The notes under the pieces are model-generated. The model saw only the letters and a program-made list of their open reading frames with translations. It was not told where the DNA came from and did no database searches. Positions 32,889 to 45,254 of a stretch of DNA of 64,000 bases are shown here, in pieces; within the stretch, counting starts at the first letter, position 1, and every line of letters begins with the position of its first letter. The position numbers and the translations under genes were made by a program. The stretch comes from Gnetum montanum (taxonomy: Eukaryota; Streptophyta; Gnetopsida; Gnetales; Gnetaceae), in the NCBI GenBank assembly GCA_015680685.1, contig MNCI01038293.1, positions 303,415 through 367,414 on the forward strand. The letters are read 5' to 3'.

Positions 32889-35800
32889 CTAGGCATCGAA
32901 GGATTTCATTCTTCAATAACTATGTCCAATCCTCCTTGCCAAAGTCAATGCCCACAAGGGTTTTTCCTTTTTCTATGGTCATCCATGAGGGTGGCCTTGG
33001 TGAGAATGTTGTAGAAGTCACCTCTCTGAAAGGTACAACGATCTTTCTTTCGAAGAACTCACTCACTAGTACATTGCTCATGAATATTTTGTAAGATTAT
33101 TTTACACTAATTGCATTAAGAAATATCTCTTGGCATCGACACTCCATAGACTTCTCCTTATACTTTTTACAGTATCCTTCATGTTCTTGGTTGTAATGGT
33201 GCTTGTGATTCTTTTGAGTTTTTCCTCACTGGTACACTTTTACTCTATAGTCCTTCCAATCTTGATTTTTCCTTGCTAAGAGGTCCATCTACAACCATTT
33301 CTCAATCACCTCATAGGTGGCCTTGTTCTTGCCCTGAATAGTTGACCAGTACCCAGCATAACCAATTTCAATCGTGCACCAACTACCGTCTAGCTTGTCA
33401 CATGCTGCTAAAAAGTCATAGCAGGACTATAAATCCTCCACTCTTACCTCCTAGTTTGCCTTCTTTTCCTGAACCTCCTGCACCCATCTCCACGGGTGCT
33501 CATTGACACACCTACACTCCCACAATGCTCTTATGGAATATAGCATGCACTTGCTTACCTCGTCATACATGCAATGAGGCACCTGCTCTACCTCAGGGGG
33601 AAACTCAGGTATAGTGTCAACCTGGATTACTCTATTCAAGTCCCATTTAAGTTTTAAGCCTGTCATGCCATAATATGCAAAATAACGTTAATCATAAACC
33701 AACCAAAAAAATTAGTAAAAAATGAAATATAATATTAATAATAATAAAATAGACACACCAATCTCAGGGTCCATTTTTTTATGTAGTCTATCATATCATC
33801 CACCATGCCTTGCATGAAGGTAAACTTATCTGGAGTCTTTATCCATGATTATGTATAGAAGGTGGATTTTGATGTTGGACATTCAGCAAAAATACTAGCT
33901 GTTGTAACATAACACACTTTGTGATCATCAGGTAATCAATAGCCAAGGAGAAAATAAAAATAATAATAACAAAAACAAAGATGATGGTGCAAAGCTCCTA
34001 CCCAACAAGCCCTTAGGTGTGATAGTAGGGGAATCATCCAACTACATGTTATCAAAGAAATTCTCAAACTCACCCCCTTCGAATTGCAACCCTTCTTCCT
34101 CAAGTTTCCTTAACACTTTGGTAGCTTCACATTCATCTTCATCTTTCATTTGTTCCTCAAGCTGAGGGACATCATCCTCCATAGGCTCCACTACCATTGT
34201 GGGGGTCCTCTTACCTAACATAACACAAGTTAGAGTTATAGTTGTTAATAATAAGTGTAATATAGAATAACACATTACAGTTTCAAATAATGCACACTTA
34301 CATGCAATTTCTAAATGCATATCATGGAGTTTGAATCATAGCTTTTTTCCACCCTCCTCCACTTCACGCATAGGCTCCTATGTATGGTGTTGCTTCTTGA
34401 TCTTTATTTTGGATGATCTCACTACACGATAATGATTCTTTCCCCTCTCACTACATTCCTAGTGTTGGTTGGTGGGGCCTCCCCAACACTATCATGTGTA
34501 TGGTAGGATTGTCCCACATTGCCCTTGGTCATTACTGAGAATGACTCATCGATTGCCTCTAGGGGATCCTACAACCACATGGTGTGGAATAGGTGGTGGA
34601 TCAACGACCTAGAGATCTGAGTGCATTCTTGCACCATCCACCATCCATTCTCACAAACCACTAGAATTTCTACAAATCTTCATAAGCATGCCATGAAGAA
34701 AGAAAAGTGCACGTGCAATCATGCTTAGAGGTTGTGACTCAACCTAATAATTTCAGCACATAAGCTACTAACAATGTAATTAGCCTAGTTGTACCATGTC
34801 CCCTCATTGATTACATCCCTCATGACCCAAGCTTTCTCAACTTCGAGGATCTTTCCTTGGGAAAGCAGATTTGGGAATACATGAGCTCGAAAGACTGGGT
34901 AGAGGTGATGGACTATGGGCACTTTCACCTCCTTCATTGATATTCTTTTACAACCCTTGGAAGTTCCCAACCATTCCTCAACATCCTAGGTCTTTTTCGG
35001 TCTTTTCTACCACTAGTAGACACTCAAAGGGGATACCAAAGAGGTCTATGAAGAATTTTTCTATAAGTTCAAAGCTCGCTCGTGCATTGTAAGCTCATGT
35101 GCTAAAGCGATCAACACTCTTAGTAAAGAAGTTAATTAGGGCAATCATTTTGACCACTAGGATGCTTGGGCTAATGACCAAGAAGAGGTCCGTGAGCCTA
35201 GCCTATTGAAGATTCCTTACTTTCTATGTTGGGCCCTCATAACAAAACCAACATTGCAAACTCTCAACCTCACTATATTTAAAGATGAGTGTGTTCTTAA
35301 TGCAACCTATAGCAACCACTATGACCTCTCTTGATTTAGCTATAGCTGCAATAAGCAAAGGCAAAATCAGTAACATAATGAAAAAAATAAAGCAAAAGTG
35401 CATATAAAAGTGACATACAATTTACATGGCATGAATGGTGTGTAGGATGGTAGTAGTAGGACTAAAACTTCCTCCATGCTTGATATACTAGTTTCCCACT
35501 CAACGTTCAACCAACCAAGAGCCTGACACCTCTCGTAACATTTGGAATATCTATGAGGATATTCCACTAAGTCTACCTCAATTTGCCCAACCATTGTTGC
35601 ATGAACATTCTCAAAATATGAGAATTCTTGTAGGAAAATTTGGCTTAAGTTTAACACCCCTTCTTCATCATGAAGGCCATCTACGTCAATGAAAAACCTA
35701 GCAATAGACGTGGGCATTCAGCATCTTAAGTCATAGTCTAATAAGAAATACAAAAAATCAAAATGTGACTCACCCTCTAGTGCAATATACCATCCCAGGT

Positions 35801-36130
35801 GGATTCTGGAAAAGAGTGTAAAGGCATCGAGTGATGAACATAGTGTTATTCTTGTTGTAGCACTAAAATTCAAGCATTTCCTAGATCTTGGATAAAAGCC
35901 TAAGGCCCTTCTAGCATTGGCCTAAGCTCTATGTTCCTTCATCACAAGTAGGCTCATCGAACATAAACCTTAGATTACCTCCATTTTCCCTGGGCAATAA
36001 TGTCTTCATTATGATGCCCACTGCTTCAACTAATAAGTGTGACCAAATCATCATACTAGACTAGCAGAGCAAAAAATTTAGGAATTCTTGTGCACCTGAC
36101 CTAAACCATACTACCTAGTGGCCCACACGT
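32889..36130 (-). pseudogene. Antisense multi-exon gene of outer element, exons 2-7
   Basis: On the minus strand, exon by exon, it matches the inner gene. Exon 2 (about 36114-35775): VVWFRSGAQEFLNFLL, LYTLFQNPPG. Exon 3 (about 35717-35440): EYPHRYSKCYERCQALGWL, where GQI has Gln and the inner copy has a stop. Exon 4 (about 35300-34330): LLSQGKILEVEKAWVMRDV. Exon 5 (about 34213-34005) is acidic (DEDECEATKVLRKLEEEG). Exon 6 (about 33870-33759): DKFTFMQGMVDDMIDYI. Exon 7 (33659-32889): LKLKWDL, VPHCMYDEVSKCMLY, FSPRPPSWMTIEKGK. The acceptor before exon 7 (GACAG) gives the same phase as in the inner copy. Exon 7 stops at the inner element's target site and resumes at 16029. Many stops and some frame changes are present. 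Confidence 0.8.
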
Positions 36131-36419
36131 GTGTCAAGTGTAGGCACATTTGGCACAGGCTCGCTCATGCAGCATAAAATGCCCACCAATTCAACTACAA
36201 TGAGGAAGAGTTTCAATAATGCCCTATGATGCCACAATAGCAGCAAAAGGAAAATTTTTGCATTAAATAGAAAAAATGCATAAAAATTACATTCAACATT
36301 ATTAACTTTCCACAAAGCCCCATGGGAAAGGGATGTCGGCATACCCATGTAACGTGCTTAGTTCCCAACTAGGCACAACACTAACATTTATGTCACATAT
36401 TTATGAACATTACAATTTT

Positions 36420-36650
36420 GAAAATATCAAAAAAAAATTCTAAGTATTGATTACACTCCCTGTAGAGCATATCAACTACAAAATTTTTCTAAGTTTTGCT
36501 TACACTCTCCACAAAGCATAAAAATTGCAAAAAAAATTCTAAGTGCTAGTTACGCTCCTCGTAGAGAGTAACAACTACAAATTTTTTCTAACTATCCATT
36601 GCGTTGCCTATGAAGTGTATCGTTAGGAAACCAAAAAATTTTCAGCTTTT
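36420..36650 (+). repeat. Minisatellite, about 60-bp units, LTR-like motif
   Basis: Four units of the pattern TTTTTCTAAGTnnTnnTTAC-rCTC-(8-10)-AGCATA-CAACTACAA. The TTCTAAGTGT and TTACrCTC...AGCATA parts also form the repeats of the outer LTR (9340-9990). It lies upstream of the antisense gene's exon 2. Confidence 0.65.
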
Positions 36651-36769
36651 TGTTATGATCTAAAGGACACACCCTAGCGTGACAACTATGACCCTCAAGA
36701 TCGTCCTACCTAGATTATCATACTCTATCTTTGTCCCTAAGCCACTTTGATCAAGTCCTATCCCATGTT

Positions 36770-37135
36770 GCAGCGTAGTATGCCAAAAAACCCTTGTTCC
36801 ATGTCATACATGAGACACTAAGAAAAAACCTCTATCCCATGCCACGACACAGGATGCCAAAAACCCTTGTTCCATGTCACGTGCAAGATGCCAAGAAAAA
36901 CCCCTATCCCATTCCACAGTGCAGGATGTAAAAAAATTCCTTATTCCGCATCACATGTGGGATGCTAAGAAATACTTGTCCCATGCTAAGTGTGAGACAT
37001 TTAGAAAAACCCTTGTAAGATGCTAAAAATTTCCTTATTCTACACCATGCATGGGATGCTAAGAAACACCTATTTTGCACTATGCATAGGACACTAAAAA
37101 AAACCCATGTTCCATGTTGTGCATAGGATGCCAAA
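36770..37135 (+). repeat. Minisatellite, units with CCATG...GGATGC and AAACCCTTGTT
   Basis: Seven or eight imperfect units, for example CTTGTTCCATGTCA, GGATGCCAAAAACCCTTGTT and CCTATCCCATGCCA, spaced about 35-60 bases. It lies in or before intron 1 of the antisense gene in the outer element. The inner element has no such array there. Confidence 0.65.
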
Positions 37136-38058
37136 CCCTCATGACAAAAAACTTAAAAAAGTTAAACAAACAAATGTACCATGCACACTCTCTTCCCTGT
37201 CCATTATTCATGATGGCCATGATGATGGTGGTAGTCTCTACCCATGGCAAGCTATCCTCAAAACCTCAAAACCCCAAAGCACACAAAAATAAGGAAAGAG
37301 AACCACCAAAGGAGAGCATCGCACTTCACGTGGCTAATAGCATCTCCCTATGGTCCTCTATGCACACCTTGGGAAGGTGCCTCAATGTATGATCTCCTTC
37401 ATTTATGTTGGTAAGGCCAGGGTCTTGGCATTTTCTTCGACACATCATGGTTAGTTTCTATGCTTTTGCCTTTTTCTTTCCTCTCTATTACGCTCTAACT
37501 ACACATTTTTCATTGCTACGCTCTATCTTCCTTTGTCATAGCCATGCTACGCTCAATGACTGTTTGCTTGACTATGAAAATGATAGGTTTACTATGATAA
37601 AACCCCTATTTATACCCTTCTAGGTTGAAAGACACATCACCCTCTTGGGACATTCCATGTCCTTGAGGTAACATAGGACTATCCTGTCTCCTATGGGTAA
37701 CACGGGACAAGCGTAGCACCTAGAGTTAGAAATTTTTTTAAAAATTTTCAGCATCCCTATGCTTAGAAATTTTTTTACATTTTCTTCCAATTGATCAATA
37801 AACATCCAACTTAGCCCCATATTTAAAACCTCCCAAGCCTTTCTTAAACCCATGTCTCTCACATAAACTATGGTCTGCTATGATCTTAAACTAGCAATTT
37901 TATGGCTATTTGAGGACCCAAAATTACTTTATGAATTACATGATTAGGAAAATTTTTAGAACATTATCTTCCTTATTTTACTCATTTTTATTTATAAACA
38001 CATGTGTTTCTTGATGTTTTTCTAATTATTTTACAAGATTTTTGGGTGGAATTGCAAA
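37136..38058. other. Interval between antisense gene 5' end and RT, outer element
   Basis: No coding is conserved here. Three TACGCTC-type motifs occur at 37480-37560. In the inner element the corresponding interval (22497-22911) is only about 415 bases, so the two divergent genes may share a control region. The first exon of the outer antisense gene probably lay here but I cannot place it. Confidence 0.4.
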
Positions 38059-39300
38059 ATGAATATATACGAGAGTCTTCATTCGTCCTTAGTCTTGACT
38101 AGACCTTATGTTGGTTCCACAAGATGTATAAACACTGAGCTCCTAGATTTTGAGCTGTCCACTTATGACACAAATGTAGCATCCTTAGAGACATCTCAAT
38201 ACTGGCTAGACCATCTAGTTAGAGCTCTAGACTTAGAAGCAAGTGACATAATTGAGAATCATCTCATAGAAGTCCCTATAGTAACATGTAAAGGTGAGGT
38301 GAAGACATTGAAACTACAAGCATCTCGAAAGTCCTTAATGATAACATGAAGGTGTTTGCATGGTTCTACAAGGATATGCCAAGCTTAGACCCTCACATAA
38401 TATAACATAATATTATCCTCAATCCTCACATAAAACCAGTTAAACAACAAGCTCGCAAAGTTTAGCCTGAGGTGGCATTGGCCATTCACAATGAAATCAC
38501 TAAGTTTTACAATGTTGGTTTCATCTGAGCAGTTGACTTCACTGACTAGGTTTCAAATATCATAGTTTTCCCTAAGAGAAATGGAAGTATACACATCTGC
38601 ATAGACTTCTAGGATCTAAACAAGGCAACCATCAAAGATGATTTTCCATTGCCTAGTTTTGACCAACTCATTGATACTACGACTAGTCATGCCTTGTTTT
38701 CCTTTATGGATGGGTTCTCAGGGTACAACCAAATTTAGATCAACCTAGAGCACTAACTCAACACCACCTTCATGACCCCTTGGGGTACATTTTTCTATAC
38801 AATGATGCCCTTTGGACTAAAGAATGCAAGAGACCCCTACCAACGTGCAAACATGTATATCTTTAGCGACTATCTACTAGACTTACTCAATGACTACGTT
38901 GACAATAGTAGTTAAGTTCAAGTTAGCTCACGACCATGCAGATGACTTGAATCATATCCTAAAACATTTCCTTAAACCTAACCTTAGGCTAAATCCAAAA
39001 AAGTATGTCTTTAGCATCCAAACCGATCACATGGTAGGCTTTGTAGTATCAGAAGCAAGTATACATGTAAACCCTGATAAGGTTAAGGCTGTCACCAAAT
39101 TAGGTTCATTGACAAACCTTAAGGAGCTACATGGGTTACAAGACATATTACAATTCATACATAGGTTTATCACAAGGTTAACTAACTAGTTGCAACCAAT
39201 GTAACATTTTCTCAAAAAGGAGGTCCACTTTGAGTGGACAGCTCAATGCCAAGAGGCATTTACCAACTTCAAAAGGCATTTGGCTCAACTTCCAATAGTC
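38059..39300 (+). pseudogene. RT of outer Tat-like element
   Basis: It opens with a segment (SLVLTRPYVGSTR, LIEVPIVTCKGEVKTLKL) that matches the segment ahead of RT in the inner copy. It continues through RT motifs in several frames: ICIDF-DLNKATIKDDFPL, FMDGFSGYNQ and the active site NDYVDN at 38890-38906, where the second Asp of YxDD is Asn. Then KKYVFSIQTDHMVGFVV and VNPDKVKAV, LKELHGLQDILQFIHRF. A frameshift lies just beyond the active site. It is not functional. Confidence 0.8.
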
Positions 39301-40320
39301 TATCCTCCGTAAGGAGATAAGCCATTCTACATTTACCTTGCAACTTCAGATACATCCATTACTTCTCTGCTTTGCCAAAAGTGAGATGATGGCTCGAAGA
39401 TCCCTATTTACTCCTTAAGCCATGCACTAGTGGCCCATGAGGCAAAATACAATGATGTAGAAAAGAACTGTCTTACCTTAGTATTTGCACTCAAGAAATG
39501 GAGACACTATATTTTCCATAGTTAAGTTAACATTATCTACAAAAACAATGTACTCTAGGTGATTACTATGAACATCTATGAAAGTAGTCGAATTGCACGA
39601 TGGAAAGTAATAACTGTGGAGTTTGACCTACACTACATAGTGCAAGCATCCACAAAAGGTCAAGTAATAGCCGCACAACTCATTGCTTCACCCATAGACA
39701 ATCAAGCAACAATAGATCTAAAATTTCTAGATGAGCATGTCAATAGCATAAGTCAAGTATCTACAAACATTGAGGTAGTTTTACACTTTGATGGTGCTTC
39801 AACCACACAATGTGGTAGTGCTACTATTGTTATCATGTTCCCCTCTAGGGAGATCTGACCCTTAGCATATCACTTTGCATTTCCTTGCACAAACAACGTA
39901 GCAGAGTATGAAGGTATCCTTAGAGGTGTCTTAGTAGCTCAAGAGTTAGGAATCCAAAACATAATAGTCTCAGGCAAGGCGTAGCTAGTTATCAACCAAG
40001 ATATAGAGGTTTATGCTTGCAACCTTACTATGATTTGGCAAAACATTTTCTTAACAAATTTGTAGCTGTTGATGTCCAACATATTTCTTGAAATCAAAAT
40101 GCCATTGTTGATGCATTAGACCCTTTAGCCTTAATCATAGCACCCAACATGTTTTCTGCATTGCCCACTTTAATAGTGGATTGCGCTGAACCTATAACTC
40201 AAATAAGAAGCATTACATCCATAAATGCGACAAGCGTAGCTCACACCCAAGAGTGGTATGAAGATATTAAGACATACCTCCAATAGGGGAAGCCTCCACA
40301 AAATCTAACCTTTGCCCAAA
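39301..40320 (+). pseudogene. RNase H domains of outer Tat-like element
   Basis: The first part is the ordinary RNase H/connection (FYIYLATSDTSI). Then 39559-39858 reads WKVITVEFDLHYIVQAS and LHFDGASTTQCGSATIV, the start of the second, archaeal-type RNase H. It continues past a stop with TNNVAEYEGILRG and further to about 40160. The blocks match the inner copy one for one. Several Gln-to-stop changes are present. Confidence 0.75.
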
Positions 40321-41500
40321 AAGAAAGTATGAAAATGATCACGATAGTACATCCTTGTAGGTGACAACACCTTATGACACAAATCCTATGATGGAGTACT
40401 ATTAACTTGCGTTAGTGGTACTAAAGTGCATATGATCATTGATCAAGTCCATGAGGGACTATGTGGAGGCCACATAGCCCCCAGGGCAATGGTAGCAAAA
40501 ATTAGATGTCTAAGCTATTATTGGCCTTACATGGAACACAATTTCATTTCTAAGGTCAGGACATGTGATGTGTGTCAATGACATGGTAACCTAATGTATG
40601 TGCCATCCATTGAGCTACATACTATGAAGATCATGTGGTTGTTCCAACATTGGGGATTAGATATCATAGGGCCTATAACACCTAAGTCTTCCACAAGACA
40701 TAGCCTCATCATTACCACAACTAAATATTTTTCAAAGTGGTCTGAAGCCATTCCCCTTAGGAAGATAACATCTTAGCAATTTTGCAAATTTATCCTAAAT
40801 AACATAGTGACCCGATTCCGTCTACCCATGACCATAGTCATAGAAAATGGGCCACAATTTAGCAGTATAGAAACTAAAGACTTCTACGAATACCTTGGCA
40901 ATAAACATTCCTTTTCATCACTATACTACCCATAGGTGAATGGCTAACCTAAGGCTACAAACAAAGTCATCATCAACCTTCTTAAGAGGATGTTTAGCAA
41001 CAGCAAGTAGTGATGGCATCAACAACTAGTCTACATGCTATGGACCTACCATACGACATGAAAAATAGCAACAGGTAAGACACCATATAGTCTTGTGTAT
41101 GGATTTCAAGCAATGTTGCCTCTTGAACTATAGGTCCCATCGCTCTGTATTATCCTCTCAAGCTTCATTGATGAGGTTTAGAATAACAAGTTAAGAACCA
41201 TTGACCTCGACTCTATGGAGGAGGAGCAAATGCAAACACTTGATCAAATTGAGTGATACCATGAAAAGCAACAGCAAAATCACCATCACAATCAACATCA
41301 ACACTCAATTAAGGAAGAGGACCTAGTCCTCAAGGTTGTTCACGAGCCCACGGACAAATTTTTAGCTAACTATGAAGGACCTTTCTTCATCATAAAGGTT
41401 TATGATAATGGAGCATTCAAGCTTGCTAATCTAAATAGTAATAAATTTTCCAATCCAATTAACCACTCAAACCTAAAGCCATACTACATCTAGTACATAG
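40321..41500 (+). pseudogene. Integrase of outer Tat-like element
   Basis: A zinc-binding region with QVHEGLCGGH and VRTCDVCQ (the CxxC pair is intact, unlike the inner copy). Core: WGLDIIGPITP (first Asp), then VIENGPQFSS where Asp is replaced by Glu, then NG-stop-PKATNK where the catalytic Glu is Lys. K-stop-stop-WHQQL at about 41005-41025 stands where the inner copy has KRQWHEQ. C-terminal part: ANYEGPFFIIKVYD. It ends near 41490 before the repeat array. Confidence 0.8.
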
Positions 41501-41525
41501 TATTGTGCCAATGAAAAAGCAAGGT

Positions 41526-41830
41526 AAGTGAACATCCACTATGACATTAAACTGGTACAAAAACTCTACTATGACATTAAACTAGCACAGAACATCTACT
41601 ATGACATTAAACTAGCACAGACATCTACTATGATGTTAAACTAGCACAAAATGTCCTTGGGCCATGATGTTCAACTAGCATCCATAACACGTTCTATTAT
41701 GACCTTAAACTGGTCATCCATCATTTGCTACAACATTAAACTAGCATAGCAGTCTGCTAGGACCTTAAACTAGCACAACATGTGGTCTACCAAGATCTAA
41801 AACTAGGCTCATAGTTCAATACCCATAGTT
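41526..41830 (+). repeat. Tandem array behind outer integrase
   Basis: About eight units of CTATGACATTAAACTAGCAC type, spaced 25-50 bases. It has the same position and core as 18470-18990 in the inner element. Confidence 0.8.
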
Positions 41831-43361
41831 TGACACACATAGTTTCATGAATAAGCAAGCATGAATACTTCCAATCCTTTGTCACCTACCCACACCTCTC
41901 AGGCAGGATGGGATGGGGCATTGCAATTTTAGAATGAAGTTCACATCATCATGGAAAAACCCTCTAGTACATTTGTAGCATCACCATTCTTGACATCTTG
42001 CAAATCTTCTAGAGATGCTTTTTGACATCTTACTGACCTTTTGGAGATACTTTCACCATCACCAATCATCCTAGTCGAAGCTCTCACCACTAGAATCACC
42101 TGCTAGAGAACGAAAGGTATTGTGGCCTAGTGATAGTGCTACCATTCTTTGACCATAATCATTTCCTAAGCTTATAAGGGCATCCAACAACATGATTCTT
42201 TGCCATGCTACTAGGTTTTCTAACTCTTACCTTTGGTGAGAGCTCTCAAGCACTTGCATCGCCCTTGCCTCTAGCCACTTGAGTGCTCACTTCTGGTGTA
42301 GCTACTGGAGCTTTTAGAGTTGGCCACCATCGATGCCTACACTAGCCTTCCTACTTTGAACATTACATGCACCTAGAATTGACAAAACATTCACGACCCT
42401 TGCAATGCCCTTGCAGACTAGACTTCAACTTCATCTCATATGGTGCTTGTTTTTCTTGTTTTCTCTATGTTGCATTTGTAGGGTGAAGTCTCAATGATGT
42501 CGTTCAACGAGTGCACTTCATCGTAGTGGCAAGTCACTGCACTACTTCGATGTGTTTGCTTTGACTCACTAAACTACTTAAGAGTGCATATCCCTATTGC
42601 CCCTCTAGCCAATTTACCTCTACCTCTTGATCTTGCATTCTCCCACACTCCCTACAAGCTTCCCTGATGCGCATGGAACCTTTCCTATAGTCAACCATAG
42701 GACCCATGATGGACGTAATGCAACTCATCCCATAGGGAGCCTTTGTGGACTGGTCAAAGCCCTAGATGGATGTAACACAACTCATCTTGAGGAGGAAACA
42801 TCTATCCTACAGATGTGACATAGTTTCCTCTAAGAAAATTTTGTTGAGTGGTGCGCAGTTTTCTCAATAAGATAAAAGAAAGAAAAATAAAAATAAAAAA
42901 AGAAGAGAAAGAATAAAAAAAGAGGGAAATTTTTTTAAAAAAAATCAAAAGAAAAAATGGGACAAAACAAGTGCCCAAGTAAAATTGCACAGTTAGTGTT
43001 TCACAACCAGTCCACCCCCAGATACACCATCTCACAAGCACTTCGATAAAAGGTCGAAATCCTAAGGGTAGGCCACCTCTACATGCTAACTCCCTCATAA
43101 GCACTCCAATGAGGGATCATTCTTTGGCAACAAGCCATCATAACATTGCATCCTATAGCCACATGCACCATAAACATCCTTATCACTTGTTATCACTTGA
43201 CTCATCTCCCTAACCTATTCCTTGTCATACTCTATCCCCCTGGGCACTCTTAAACATACAAAGTTTTGTCTAATTAGGTACTAACATGTGGTTCTTGTGT
43301 CATGTTCACTATGGTGTTTTGTATTCTTTGTTGATGTCTCTCAGGTCAAACCTCCAAACAT
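41831..43361 (+). other. 3' region of outer element, no gene seen
   Basis: Non-coding by my reading. A purine-rich low-complexity tract of about 100 bases lies at 42868-42968. Confidence 0.5.
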
Positions 43362-43378
43362 CAACAAAGAGAAGCTAA
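43362..43378 (+). other. Polypurine tract of outer element
   Basis: ACAAAGAGAAGCTAA directly before the LTR start TGAAACACC. It is the decayed equivalent of the inner element's CAACAAAGAGGGGCCAT. Confidence 0.55.
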
Positions 43379-45254
43379 TGAAACACCACGAATTCTAGGC
43401 TTCTGCAATTTAACGAAAAATTTGTTAAAACTTGACAAATTTTTCTTAAGTCTAGTGTTACGCTCTACAACATAGCCATCATAACACATTTAGCCCTTTT
43501 TTGCAATATTTTTCTAAGTGTCAGCAATAGTTTCATGAAAATTTTTCTAAGTTTTCTGCTACACTCTCAATCTACCTACTACACTCTCTAGCATAGCCAA
43601 CATAGCACACACTTCCATGGTTAGTTTGCCCAAGTGTTAAGCTAGAAGTGGTCAAGGGTTGCTTAGGATGGATGAAATAATTTGGCAAATTTTCTATCTC
43701 TTGGGCTATCACATTTGCTACTCTCCCTAGTGTACCCAACTTGACACATGTCCCAGCTGCCAGCTCATCCAAGTACCAGGCTAGAGTTTGTCAAAAGTGC
43801 TTAGGATGGAAAAAACAGTTCAGCAAATTTTCTATCTTTCAGGTTGCTATGCTCCACAGTGTAGTGAGTGTGACTTAGGTTCGAGTGCCCAATTTTTCCT
43901 AAGTGTTGGACAAGGATCTATCAAGCTAGCTTGACATGGAAGACACATTTGACACATTTCCTAACTTCTATGGTTTCCTATCCTACTACAATGCACAACA
44001 TAGCCAATGTGCCATAAAGAAAGACTGCATATTTCATCAAAATTTTCCAAAGTATCCCTTCTATTCTCTCCAACATAGCTTGCATAAACAGTGTAAAAAA
44101 ATCAAAATTTTCCAAATTTACACTAAGTGTTGCATTATGCTCTAGAGCCCAGCCAACTTGACATTAGAAAAAAAGCCTCTAATAGCCTCCAGAAGCCTCT
44201 AGAACTTGGAATTGGAATTCATCCCAACTTCAACATCCCTCTAATAGCCAAGATTAGTAGTTTTCATTCCTTTTGCATCCACCCCCCAAGTTGATCCCCA
44301 AAATTATCCCTACGATTGGCCCTACTCAAAAGAGGGGAAGGCATAGTGCACTATTTGTAGGTACATTGCAATCTCTCAAACTTTGGCACATGTAGTCTAG
44401 AAAATGTGGTCATAGTTCCATAGTCTCTGGATATTCATTTTTGTCCTTCATAGCATGACACCTTGCTACTCTCATGAGAGCATAACATGTTAGCGTAACC
44501 TTGTCTACACTCATGCCATGTGGCACCTATGCCACTTCACACCTTATCTGCATTTCATGCTAAACCTAGCCCTAAAAATACCCTAAAGATCAACACTCTA
44601 GGTGTTGGAAAATCAAAATAGCATCGAGCATTTTGAGCATCCTTGACACTCCCACATCCAAGGACCTAAGCTTCACACTTTGGCGATTACCAAAATGCAG
44701 TCCACCATTGCACCCGCAGAACATGGTGACAACCAACCCAGCAGGTTCAACCTCCCTTGCAACCATTAACTTTGCATTTTGAACATCCCAGAGACTATGA
44801 CTACACTATTGCACTGCCACTATGCCTACCTGATGCTATATACCATTCTCACCTCCTATTTAGCAAAAGTTACACTCCCTAGTTTTGGGGCAATGCATTT
44901 CTTTGTTCTCAGGCTCTATTTTATTTCTTTTCTAAGAATTTTTTTTCTCTAATATTGAGAATAAATCTTTCATTTCTCCATTTTTCAATACATATTTTCA
45001 TGCTCACGTCACTATTTTTAGGTCGGGACTCTCCACTATGCTCTTTTTTGTTGCCCTAGTGTCTGCATGTAACGCTCTACAAACCCCTCTTACAAAAGGT
45101 CACTCTAACACCACATAAGTCCCTATCTAATTGACTAGAACATTTAGGGCACTTACTTTCTATTTACCAACATGACCTTCACAAAAATTTTGGGTTAGGT
45201 TGTATACCCATTGACCTCTCAGTGTTCTAGCCACCGACATTTTTGGACATCACA
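43379..45254 (+). repeat. Outer element 3' LTR
   Basis: Begins TGAAACACCACG, ends GACATCACA, and matches 9180-11083 throughout with clear divergence and small indels. GATAA follows, continuing the RT frame of element B. Confidence 0.85.

Larger units (their letters stand above)
9180..45254 (+). mobile_element. Outer Tat/Ogre-like Ty3 element, interrupted
   Basis: Two long LTRs (9180-11083 and 43379-45254) flank, in order on +, a primer site, gag (11660-14342), protease (14343-15240), a spacer with short repeats, an antisense multi-exon gene on -, then RT, RNase H and integrase (38059-41500), a second short-repeat array and a purine tract. Without the 16.9-kb inner element it would be about 19 kb, within the large size range of Ogre/Tat elements. 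Target duplications are GAAAA (9175-9179) and GATAA (45255-45259). Its genes match the inner element domain by domain but are much more decayed, so it is older. Confidence 0.85.

Noticed and set aside
36904-37392. Small frames over the minisatellites
   Set aside because: Produced by the repeat units; no conserved protein.
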